The notes under the pieces were generated by a model. The model saw only the letters and a list, made by a program, of their open reading frames with translations, did no database searches and was not told where the DNA came from. Position numbers and translations under genes: made by a program. 5,800 nucleotides of DNA from positions 1-5,800 of the forward strand of contig PHEM01000212.1 in NCBI GenBank assembly GCA_002842935.1. Reading direction: 5' to 3'. Of the stretch, positions 1-4,757 are shown in pieces. This stretch comes from Alphaproteobacteria bacterium HGW-Alphaproteobacteria-13 (lineage in GTDB: Bacteria; Pseudomonadota; Alphaproteobacteria; Sphingomonadales; Sphingomonadaceae). Numbering within the stretch: position 1 is the stretch's first letter; every line of letters begins with the position of its first letter.

Positions 1-57
1 GCGGGGGCCGCTGGCAGCCTTGCGCTATGCCGATAGCGGCCCCCGCCTGCGCGGGGG
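1..57. other. GC-rich competing hairpins at the left edge
   Basis: Bases 1-12 are perfectly complementary to 35-46, a 12-bp GC-rich stem. It can be extended by GGCA (13-16) pairing with TGCC (28-31). Bases 40-46 can instead pair with 51-57, a 7-bp stem with loop CTGC, so the two folds exclude each other. The block lies just past the stop codon of the minus-strand cyclophilin gene and could act as its 3' end. Neither strand has a T-run after a stem, so it is not a standard intrinsic terminator. It may be a boundary structure between two genes, and the gene to the left is outside the window. Confidence 0.45.
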
Positions 58-69
58 GCGACGGATTGT

Positions 70-528
70 TCAGCTAACGGTCGCCTTGACGATCTGGCCG
101 GGTTCGCGCGGCGGTTCGCCCTTGGGCAGCGCGTCGACATTGTCCATGCCTTCGATCACTTCGCCCCACACCGTATATTGATTGTCGAGGAAGCGGGCGT
201 CGTCGAAGCAGATGAAGAACTGGCTGTTCGCGCTGTTCGGATTCTGCGCGCGCGCCATCGAACAGACGCCGCGCACATGCGGTTCGCTGTTGAACTCCGC
301 AGGCAGGTCGGGCAGCTTGCTGCTGCCCATGCCGGTGCCCGTCGGGTCGCCGCCCTGCGCCATGAAGCCGGGGATCACGCGGTGAAAGACGACGCCGTCG
401 TAAAAGCCTTCCTTCGCCAGCGTCGTGATGCGCTCGACATGCTGGGGCGCCAGGTCGGGGCGCAGGCGGATGACGACATCGCCGGTCGACAGCGAAAGCG
501 TAAGGGTCTGTTCGGGCACATCGGACAT
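70..528 (-). CDS. Cyclophilin-type peptidyl-prolyl cis-trans isomerase, cytoplasmic
   Basis: This 152-residue single-domain cyclophilin interconverts cis and trans X-Pro bonds and assists protein folding. The active-site block is clear: FHRVIPGFMAQGGD at residues 48-61 contains Arg50, Phe55, Met56 and Gln58, equivalent to human CypA Arg55, Phe60, Met61 and Gln63. MARAQNPNSANSQFF follows at 91-105. Phe113 stands where CypA has Trp121, as in many bacterial cyclophilins, which suggests weak cyclosporin binding. There is no signal peptide or membrane segment, so it should act in the cytoplasm (PpiB-like). The start chosen is ATG at 526-528, with AGGAG nine bases upstream. An in-frame TTG at 535-537 directly abuts that AGGAG and is unlikely. 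The Shine-Dalgarno GGAG can pair with CTCC at 531-534 across three bases, a weak local hairpin. The gene diverges from mgtE. The family is certain; the specific client role is unknown. Confidence 0.95.
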   Translation of the reverse strand: MSDVPEQTLTLSLSTGDVVIRLRPDLAPQHVERITTLAKEGFYDGVVFHRVIPGFMAQGGDPTGTGMGSSKLPDLPAEFNSEPHVRGVCSMARAQNPNSANSQFFICFDDARFLDNQYTVWGEVIEGMDNVDALPKGEPPREPGQIVKATVS

Positions 529-691
529 GGGGAGCAACTCCTGCTTCGGTTCGGGTCTGGCGGCGCCATAGCCGCCTCACGCGGCAAAGCCACGCATTAA
601 ATGCGGCGAAAGCCGTTCGCCCGGCGTTGCCATCGGCGCGCCGCGGCTTTAGGGAGGCGAGCGGCGCAGCACCGGCAAAGGGAGGACCGCG
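529..691. promoter_or_regulatory. Divergent intergenic region between the cyclophilin gene and mgtE
   Basis: Both gene starts face outward, so promoters for each should lie here, but I cannot fix either with confidence. The only plus-strand -35-like hexamer I noticed is TTGCCA (627-632), and it has no good -10 at 17 bases. Two structures are visible. One is a 13-base inverted repeat, CGCATTAAATGCG, at 593-605 around the only A/T-rich spot in the spacer. The other is a 6-bp hairpin (559-564 with 571-576) in the cyclophilin leader. The mgtE ribosome-binding site is GGGAGG at 680-685, six bases before its ATG. The mgtE leader is too short for an M-box magnesium riboswitch. Confidence 0.5.
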
Positions 692-2143
692 ATGGAAAAA
701 CGCGAAGAATCCCGCCCCGAAGACGTCGTCATCGCGGACGATCGCGATCGTGACGATATCGCGCGCGAGGCCGAAACCGAACTGGACGAAGACGACCGGC
801 TGAAACCCGAATTTGTCCGCGACGTCATCGCACTTGCCGAATCCGGCGAAACAGAGGCCGCGCGCGAACGCATCGGGCGCCTGCACCCCGCCGACATCGC
901 CGACCTGTTCGAGCTTGTGTCCGACGAGGACCGCTCGCTGCTCGCAGGCGTGCTCGGCGACATGCTGTCGCCCGACGTGCTCGCGGAGATGAACGAGCAT
1001 GTGCGCGAGCGGTTGATCGACCTGCTCGCGCCCGAGCAAGTGGCGGAAATCGCGTCCGAACTCGACACCGACGACGCCGTCGCGATCATCGAGGACATGG
1101 AAGCCGACGACCGGCAGGCCGTCCTTCAGGCAATGGAGCCGGAGGATCGCGCCGCGATCGAGGACGCCCTCTCCTTCCCCGAGGAGACCGCCGGACGCCT
1201 GATGCAGCGCGAATATGTCGCGGTGCCCGAACATGTCACGGTCGGCGACGTGATCGACCGGCTGCGCGAGGATGGCGAGCTGGCCACCGATTTCTGGGAA
1301 ATCTTCGTCGTCGATCCGATGCACCGGCCCGTCGGCACCTGCCAGTTGAGCTGGATTCTTCGCACGCCGCGCGACATCGCGATCAGCGACGTGATGAAGC
1401 GCGAACAGACGCTGATCCCCGTCGACATGGATCAGGAAGAGGTCGCGCTGCGGTTCCAGAAATATGCGCTGATCTCCGCCGCCGTCGTCGACAAGGCGGG
1501 GCGGCTCGTCGGCATGATCACCGTCGACGACATCGTCCACATCATCCAGGAAGAGGCGGGCGAGGACATATTGCGCCTGTCGGGCGCGGGCGACGGCGAC
1601 ATCAACGAGCCGATCCGCGAAACCTATGTCGCGCGCGTGCGCTGGCTGGTCGCCAATCTGGGCACGGCGCTGGTCGCATCGGCGATCGTCGGCCTGTTCG
1701 GCGGCGCGATCGAGCAGATGGTGGCGCTGGCGATCCTGATGCCGATCGTCGCCGCCGTGGGCGGCAATGCGGCGATGCAGACGCTGGCCGTGACGGTGCG
1801 CGCGCTGGCGATGAACCAGCTCACCGATTCCAACAGCTGGCGCGCGATCTGGCGCGAGATCAAGATCGCGCTGCTGAACGGCGGCACCATCGCCGCGATC
1901 GCGGGCGCGGTGACGGCGCTGTGGTTCGCCAGCCCCGCGCTGGGCGGCGTGATCGCGGCGGCGATGATCGTCAACATCTTCATCGCCGGCGTGACGGGGG
2001 TGGTTGTCCCGCTGCTGCTCGACCGGCTCGACCAGGACCCGGCCGTCTCAAGCTCCGTTTTCGTGTCGATGGTGACGGATTCGATGGGCTTTCTTGCCTT
2101 CCTTGGCCTGGCCGTGGCCAGCGGACTGGTATCGATGGGATAG
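692..2143 (+). CDS. mgtE: Magnesium transporter MgtE
   Basis: This 483-residue inner-membrane Mg2+ channel/transporter has the full MgtE architecture. An acidic N-terminal extension covers residues 1-40. The superhelical N domain spans about 40-165 and ends in EETAGRLM (164-171). Two CBS domains follow at about 170-235 and 236-290. The membrane part has five predicted helices near 317-336, 342-363, 395-413, 418-440 and 460-480. The conserved PIVAAVGGNAAMQ (351-363) lies at the second helix. The DP (449-450) and TDSMGF (462-467) motifs precede and form the last helix, and Asp463 fits the conserved pore aspartate of the family. In characterised homologues the N and CBS domains sense cytosolic Mg2+ and close the pore when it is plentiful. 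That gating by protein is consistent with there being no room for a leader riboswitch. The ATG has a strong GGAGG six bases upstream. It is slightly longer than the roughly 450-residue Thermus protein because of the acidic N-terminus. No terminator with a T-run follows. Confidence 0.97.
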   Translation: MEKREESRPEDVVIADDRDRDDIAREAETELDEDDRLKPEFVRDVIALAESGETEAARERIGRLHPADIADLFELVSDEDRSLLAGVLGDMLSPDVLAEMNEHVRERLIDLLAPEQVAEIASELDTDDAVAIIEDMEADDRQAVLQAMEPEDRAAIEDALSFPEETAGRLMQREYVAVPEHVTVGDVIDRLREDGELATDFWEIFVVDPMHRPVGTCQLSWILRTPRDIAISDVMKREQTLIPVDMDQEEVALRFQKYALISAAVVDKAGRLVGMITVDDIVHIIQEEAGEDILRLSGAGDGDINEPIRETYVARVRWLVANLGTALVASAIVGLFGGAIEQMVALAILMPIVAAVGGNAAMQTLAVTVRALAMNQLTDSNSWRAIWREIKIALLNGGTIAAIAGAVTALWFASPALGGVIAAAMIVNIFIAGVTGVVVPLLLDRLDQDPAVSSSVFVSMVTDSMGFLAFLGLAVASGLVSMG

Positions 2144-2175
2144 GGCGTGATCATCTTGGATTGATAGGGGCGCGT

Positions 2176-2195
2176 ACTCCCGCGAAGGCGGGAGT
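2176..2195. repeat. Short palindromic intergenic repeat (8-bp stem, GAAG loop)
   Basis: ACTCCCGC (2176-2183) and GCGGGAGT (2188-2195) form a perfect 8-bp stem around GAAG. From memory, this motif flanked by GTACTCC/GGAGTCC recurs between genes in sphingomonad genomes. I cannot count copies here. It lies 33 bases after the mgtE stop and could protect the mRNA 3' end, but no T-run follows, so it is not a clear terminator. The mobilisation mechanism is unknown, and no transposase is adjacent. Confidence 0.6.
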
Positions 2196-2235
2196 CCATC
2201 TTCGGTCGGCTCCACCTTGCACCAGCAGGAGATGG

Positions 2236-2306
2236 GTCCCCGCCTTCAGCCTTTGGCTGAAGTTTATCCTGAGCGCCCGCCCTGCGGGCAGTCGAAGGGC
2301 GGGGAC
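2236..2306. repeat. Composite palindromic repeat with two internal hairpins
   Basis: The outer arms, GTCCCCGCCTTC (2236-2247) and GAAGGGCGGGGAC (2294-2306), are complementary except for one extra base. They enclose two hairpins: CTTCAGCC/GGCTGAAG with a TTT loop (2244-2262) and GCCCGC/GCGGGC with a CCT loop (2275-2289). The single strand could therefore fold into a three-way, cloverleaf-like shape, although the first hairpin competes with the outer stem for three or four bases. The internal words TTTATCCTGAGCG and AGTCGAAGG resemble a dispersed repeat I recall from sphingomonads. It is non-coding and has no associated transposase. It probably belongs to a REP/MITE-like family, which is inference. 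Confidence 0.65.
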
Positions 2307-2376
2307 ACACGGTGCTTCATTCAAAGTCGATCGCACTCCAACAACCCATTGAAATCCGATGCTTTCCTGCGACAGG

Positions 2377-2408
2377 CGAAAAAAATTTCAGCGGCGCAGA
2401 TTTTTTCG
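2377..2408. repeat. A/T-rich inverted repeat directly upstream of the stress promoter
   Basis: CGAAAAAAAT (2377-2386) and ATTTTTTCG (2400-2408) are complementary apart from one extra A. They lie either side of a 13-base loop, and the right arm ends against the -35 element GGAAC. In DNA this GC-rich, such A and T tracts stand out. They could be an UP element for the RNA polymerase alpha subunit, intrinsically bent DNA, or a regulator site. None of these can be separated from sequence alone. Confidence 0.45.
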
Positions 2409-2434
2409 GGAACTTATCGGCGATCTTGATCGTT
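2409..2434 (+). promoter_or_regulatory. Putative EcfG (general stress response) promoter
   Basis: GGAAC at 2409-2413 and CGTT at 2431-2434 are separated by exactly 17 bases. This matches the EcfG consensus of alphaproteobacteria, GGAAC-N16/17-CGTT, whose sigma factor is released by the PhyR-NepR partner switch under stress. Transcription would start near 2441 and proceed toward the entericidin-type gene. I found no good housekeeping promoter in the same gap. Entericidin B of E. coli depends on RpoS, the general stress sigma factor there, so stress control of this family is plausible. Both boxes are perfect, but they are short, and the assignment is by consensus only. Confidence 0.7.
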
Positions 2435-2440
2435 TTGGTT

Positions 2441-2536
2441 GGGAGCAGCGGTCATCGCCCCCCCCGCAGCGCTGCTCAGCAACATTGGCCCGGCCCGCAT
2501 TCCCTCCCCCCCCTCGAAGCGAGCCGGGCCATTTTG
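2441..2536 (+). ncRNA. Structured 5' leader or small RNA with two C-rich hairpin loops
   Basis: Starting at the predicted EcfG start site, the RNA would form two consecutive hairpins. The first pairs GAGCAGCG (2443-2450) with CGCTGCTC (2470-2477), and its 19-base loop holds eight consecutive C (2458-2465). The second pairs TGGCCCGGC (2486-2494) with GCCGGGCCA (2523-2531), and its loop holds CCCTCCCCCCCC (2502-2513) plus a small CTCG-AAG-CGAG stem. TTTT follows at 2532-2535. Termination there would give an RNA of about 95 nt; read-through makes it the leader of the lipoprotein mRNA. C/U-rich loops able to bind Shine-Dalgarno sequences are known from alphaproteobacterial small RNAs (alpha-r14 and cuckoo types), so trans-regulation is conceivable. 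I see the structures; RNA function is inference. Confidence 0.5.
2486..2535 (+). terminator. Possible intrinsic terminator or attenuator inside the leader
   Basis: A 9-bp GC-rich stem (2486-2494 with 2523-2531) is followed immediately by four T (2532-2535), 26 bases before the lipoprotein ATG. The loop is long at 28 bases, though shortened by an internal mini-stem, and the T-run is short, so termination is likely partial. It would define the 3' end of a small RNA or attenuate the downstream gene. Confidence 0.4.
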
Positions 2537-2561
2537 CACCTGATCCCTGAAAGGTGAAATC

Positions 2562-2690
2562 ATGTCGAGTGTCCGTATCGTCCTTCTGACTTTGGTCGCC
2601 AGCTTTCTGGTCGCTGGCTGCAACACGGTGAAGGGTGCCGGCCGGGATATCGAATCCGTCGGCCGGGCGGGCAGCGAAGTGATCAACTGA
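2562..2690 (+). CDS. Entericidin EcnA/EcnB-family small lipoprotein
   Basis: This 42-residue gene begins at ATG 2562 with AAGGTG (2551-2556) five bases upstream and ends in TGA. The peptide has a charged start (MSSVR), a hydrophobic stretch (6-18) and a lipobox VAGC with the lipidated cysteine at residue 20. It should therefore be exported by Sec, lipidated, cleaved by signal peptidase II and anchored in a membrane as a mature 22-residue lipopeptide. The mature start CNTVKGAGRDIESVGRA is the entericidin signature. In E. coli, EcnA and EcnB are paired antidote and toxin lipoproteins linked to lysis in stationary phase. Here there is only one gene, so a toxin-antidote role cannot be assumed; single entericidin-like genes may serve in envelope stress. 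It has its own apparent stress promoter and terminator and converges on tatC with a 16-base gap. I cannot tell EcnA from EcnB. Confidence 0.88.
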   Translation: MSSVRIVLLTLVASFLVAGCNTVKGAGRDIESVGRAGSEVIN

Positions 2691-2706
2691 TCGGGACCGA
2701 CTTGCC

Positions 2707-3510
2707 CTAAACTTCCTCGACAGGCGCCGCTTCGGCGCCTTTTTTTCGCCTGCGCTGCGTGAACCAGATCGCGAACAGCGACAATTCGTAAAGCAGCACC
2801 AGCGGGATCGCGAGCAGAAGCTGGCTCAATATGTCAGGCGGGGTAAAGACCGCCGCGATCGCGAAGGCGGCGACGATCATATAGCGCCGCGCCGACACGA
2901 GCTGGTCGCGCGTGACGATCCCCGACCGTTCGAGCAGCATCAGCAGGATCGGCAGCAGAAAGGCGATGCCGAACGCCATGATGAACTGCATGGTGAAGCT
3001 CAGGTAATTGCCTACCGACGGCAGCGCTTCCTGCGTCACGCCGCCGACATTTCCCTGAAAGCCAAGCAGGAATTTGAGCGCGATGGGGATGGTGATGAAA
3101 TAGGCGAAGCAGGCGCCGACCGCGAACAGCACCGGCGTCGCGAGCAGAAAGGGCAGCAGCGCGCGCTTTTCCTGCCGATAAAGACCGGGGGCGACGAATT
3201 TCCACAGCTGGTTGGCGATGACGGGAAAGGCAATCATCATCGCCGCGAACAGCGCGACCTTGATCTCGACGAAAAAGGCCTCGAACAACTGGGTATAGAT
3301 CAGCTTGCCCTGCCCCGCCGCGACCAGCGGCTGGACGAGGATCGCGAAGATCGGCTTCGCATAATAGAGGCACAGGCCAAAGGCGACGCCGATCGCGAGC
3401 AACGACTTGAGCAGGCGCGAGCGCAGTTCGATCAGATGGTCGAGCAGCGGCATCTTGCCGCCCGCGCCATCCTCTTCCCCTTCGGCGGTCACGGGCCGTT
3501 CGGCGGTCAT
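2707..3510 (-). CDS. tatC: Twin-arginine translocase subunit TatC
   Basis: TatC (267 residues) is the polytopic inner-membrane core of the Tat system. It binds twin-arginine signal peptides with TatB and recruits TatA to export folded proteins. The cytoplasmic N-terminal HLIELRSRL (25-33) and the FVAPGLYRQE loop (105-114) are present. Phe105 and Glu114 match the E. coli Phe94 and Glu103 signal-peptide site. FTPPDILSQ (222-230) and the LLYE motif near residue 240 also fit. Six membrane segments are expected, at roughly 36-56, 82-102, 122-144, 168-192, 207-222 and 229-248. The ATG overlaps the tatB stop as ATGA, indicating coupled translation. A later Met20 could also start but would lose this overlap. 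The C-terminal tail is RRRKK followed by an acidic end, and its DNA carries the terminator of the convergent lipoprotein gene. I see no terminator for tatC itself. Confidence 0.97.
   Translation of the reverse strand: MTAERPVTAEGEEDGAGGKMPLLDHLIELRSRLLKSLLAIGVAFGLCLYYAKPIFAILVQPLVAAGQGKLIYTQLFEAFFVEIKVALFAAMMIAFPVIANQLWKFVAPGLYRQEKRALLPFLLATPVLFAVGACFAYFITIPIALKFLLGFQGNVGGVTQEALPSVGNYLSFTMQFIMAFGIAFLLPILLMLLERSGIVTRDQLVSARRYMIVAAFAIAAVFTPPDILSQLLLAIPLVLLYELSLFAIWFTQRRRKKGAEAAPVEEV
2722..2746 (+). terminator. Intrinsic terminator of the entericidin gene, inside the tatC coding end
   Basis: AGGCGCCG (2722-2729) and CGGCGCCT (2733-2740) form a perfect 8-bp stem with loop CTT. Six further T follow the stem (2741-2746). 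It lies 31 bases after the lipoprotein stop and is oriented to end plus-strand transcription. The same bases encode TatC residues 255-263 on the other strand, where the T-run reads as two lysine codons (AAA AAA). It would not work as a minus-strand terminator, because on that strand the A-run precedes the stem. Confidence 0.88.
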
Positions 3511-3875
3511 GGCAGCGGGCCGTCCTTCGGCGGGACGGTGTGGGTTTCCGGAGTTTCCGGGGCCTCGGCCGCGTCCGCGGCTTCGCCAGCCGGGTCGGGA
3601 GCGGGCGCGGGGCTGGCGGGCAGACCATCGCCGTCGATGCGCGGAAATTCGCGCATGATCGCCTCATTCTGCGCGCGCCACTGCTTTTCCAGCTCTTCCA
3701 GCTCGGCCTCGCGCATCATCGTGTCCAGCCCGGCGCGGAAATGGCGCGCCATGCCGCGCGCCTTGCCCATCCACTTGCCGACAAAGCGCATCGCCTTGGG
3801 CAAGTCCTTGGGACCGATGACGACCAGGGCCACCACCACCACGAGCAGCAACTCGGTGGGCGCAACATCGAACAT
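3507..3875 (-). CDS. tatB: Twin-arginine translocase subunit TatB
   Basis: TatB (122 residues) forms the substrate receptor with TatC. It starts with MFD and has one N-terminal membrane helix (about 5-20) containing the conserved Glu8. The Gly-Pro hinge follows at 21-22, then a long charged amphipathic helix to about residue 77. The C-terminal tail (about 80-122) is rich in Pro, Ala, Glu and Asp and is probably disordered. Glu8, the GP hinge and position between tatA and tatC distinguish it from TatA. It begins 32 bases after the tatA stop. The nearest purine-rich stretch (GGGGGAC) lies about 12 bases from the ATG, a weak ribosome-binding site that may depend on coupling with tatA. Confidence 0.95.
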   Translation of the reverse strand: MFDVAPTELLLVVVVALVVIGPKDLPKAMRFVGKWMGKARGMARHFRAGLDTMMREAELEELEKQWRAQNEAIMREFPRIDGDGLPASPAPAPDPAGEAADAAEAPETPETHTVPPKDGPLP

Positions 3876-3907
3876 GAGTCAGTTCGTCCCCCGCAGGCGC
3901 AGCGCGA

Positions 3908-4138
3908 TCAGCGCTTTTCGGCGTCCGCGACCGGAGTCGATGCCGGGGCGTCGGGGGCGCGCTGTCCCTCGATATGCCGCGGCGCGGGCGGCGGGTTTTC
4001 GTCCTCCGCCATGCCCTTCTTGAAGCTCTTGATGCCCTTGGCGACGTCGCCCATCATGTCGGAAAAGCGGCCCTTGCCGAACAGCAGCAGGACGATGATC
4101 CCGACCACCAGCCAGTGCCAGATGCTGAAGCTACCCAT
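3908..4138 (-). CDS. tatA: Twin-arginine translocase subunit TatA
   Basis: TatA (76 residues) oligomerises at TatBC to let folded proteins cross the inner membrane. It has a short periplasmic N-terminus, a single membrane helix (about 7-20), the Phe20-Gly21 hinge and an amphipathic helix. GIKSFKKGM (35-43) includes the conserved Phe39, matching the E. coli numbering. The tail (45-76) is polar and proline-rich. The ATG has a strong AAGGAG seven bases upstream, better than that of tatB, in line with TatA being needed in excess. It follows the scpB stop by 25 bases. Separate tatA and tatB genes mean this is a three-component system. Confidence 0.96.
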   Translation of the reverse strand: MGSFSIWHWLVVGIIVLLLFGKGRFSDMMGDVAKGIKSFKKGMAEDENPPPAPRHIEGQRAPDAPASTPVADAEKR

Positions 4139-4175
4139 CTGAAATCTCCTTGAAGAGCCTCATCTAAGCCTCTTC
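4131..4175 (-). promoter_or_regulatory. scpB-tatA junction: hairpin and 10-codon mini-ORF over the tatA ribosome-binding site
   Basis: The scpB stop TAG is followed directly by ATG (4161-4163). That ATG opens a 10-codon frame, [10 protein letters not shown], which runs through the tatA Shine-Dalgarno and stops at TAG (4131-4133), overlapping tatA codons 2 and 3. GAGG lies five bases before this ATG. In the mRNA, GAAGAG (4175-4170) can pair with CUCUUC (4157-4152), a 6-bp stem around the scpB stop just ahead of AAGGAG. The arrangement could couple tatA translation to ribosomes finishing scpB. The peptide itself is probably meaningless. Confidence 0.3.
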
Positions 4176-4757
4176 TGCGTCTTTTACTAGGTCCAGTTCG
4201 TCCATCGCCGTCTCGAAAGCGAGGTCCACGGGGTCGAGCAGGCCCGCCGCGCGCAGATCCTCTATCCCCGGCAGGTCCTTGCGGCTGGCCAGGCCGAAAT
4301 GTTGCAGAAAGGCGTCGGTCGTCCGATAGATCAGCGGCCGTCCCGGCACATCGCGGCGTCCGGCGGGGACGATCCATTCCGCCTCCATCAGTACGTCGAG
4401 CGTTCCCTTCGACGTCTGGACGCCGCGGATCGCCTCGATCTCGGCGCGGCTGACGGGTTCGTGATAGGCGACGATCGCCAGCACTTCCAACGCCGCGCGC
4501 GACAGCTTGCGCGAATCGTCGCGCTCGCGGCGCAGCAGGTGCGCGAGGTCGGCGGGAGTCTGGAAATGCCAGTGGCCGCCGCGCTCGACCAGTTCGATGC
4601 CGCCGCCCGCGTGGCGATCGGCGATCCGCAGGATGATCGCGCGCACCTCGCCGGCTGTCCTCTCATCGCCCAGCCGGGCCGCAAGCTGCCGCGCGTCGAG
4701 CGGATCGTCGCTCGCGAACAGCATCGCCTCTATGGCGCGTTCCAGATCGTCGATCAT
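4164..4757 (-). CDS. scpB: Segregation and condensation protein ScpB
   Basis: ScpB (197 residues) is a kite subunit that dimerises and, with the kleisin ScpA, associates with SMC to organise and segregate the chromosome. The family pattern is intact. An N-terminal winged-helix domain begins with LERAIEAMLFAS (5-16). A second winged helix contains LSRAALEVLAIVAYHEPVSR (85-104), EIEAIRGV (106-113) and GRRDVPGRPLIYRTTDAFLQHFGL (133-156), the most conserved stretch. The C-terminal tail (about 170-197) is acidic and variable. Its ATG overlaps the scpA stop as ATGA, so the two partners are translationally coupled. GAAGG lies about ten bases upstream. Confidence 0.96.
   Translation of the reverse strand: MIDDLERAIEAMLFASDDPLDARQLAARLGDERTAGEVRAIILRIADRHAGGGIELVERGGHWHFQTPADLAHLLRRERDDSRKLSRAALEVLAIVAYHEPVSRAEIEAIRGVQTSKGTLDVLMEAEWIVPAGRRDVPGRPLIYRTTDAFLQHFGLASRKDLPGIEDLRAAGLLDPVDLAFETAMDELDLVKDAEEA

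Noticed and set aside
529..537. TTG start three codons upstream in the cyclophilin gene
   Set aside because: The AGGAG would touch the TTG directly, while it is nine bases from the ATG at 526-528.
662..691. Magnesium riboswitch (M-box) ahead of mgtE
   Set aside because: The short spacer up to the divergent gene shows none of the multi-helix structure needed.
739..750. 12-base palindrome CGATCGCGATCG in mgtE
   Set aside because: It lies within codons for Asp and Arg repeats; such CG/GATC palindromes are expected in this base composition.
74..1540. 488-codon open frame on the minus strand across the cyclophilin gene and mgtE
   Set aside because: Antisense shadow of GC-rich coding DNA. It is rich in Asp, Arg and His with no recognisable domain, and it overlaps two certain genes.
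2176..2195. Hairpin as the mgtE intrinsic terminator
   Set aside because: No T-run follows the stem; it fits better as a dispersed repeat.
2217..2557. Short plus-strand frames in the gap after mgtE
   Set aside because: They run through palindromic repeats and C-runs, lack convincing ribosome-binding sites, and overlap each other in different frames.
2414..2686. 90-codon minus-strand frame over the entericidin gene and leader
   Set aside because: No family features. The plus-strand reading has a lipobox, an entericidin signature, a ribosome-binding site, a promoter and a terminator.
3436..4142. Plus-strand open frames opposite tatA, tatB and tatC
   Set aside because: Antisense shadows with low-complexity Ala/Arg/Ser composition over well-identified tat genes.
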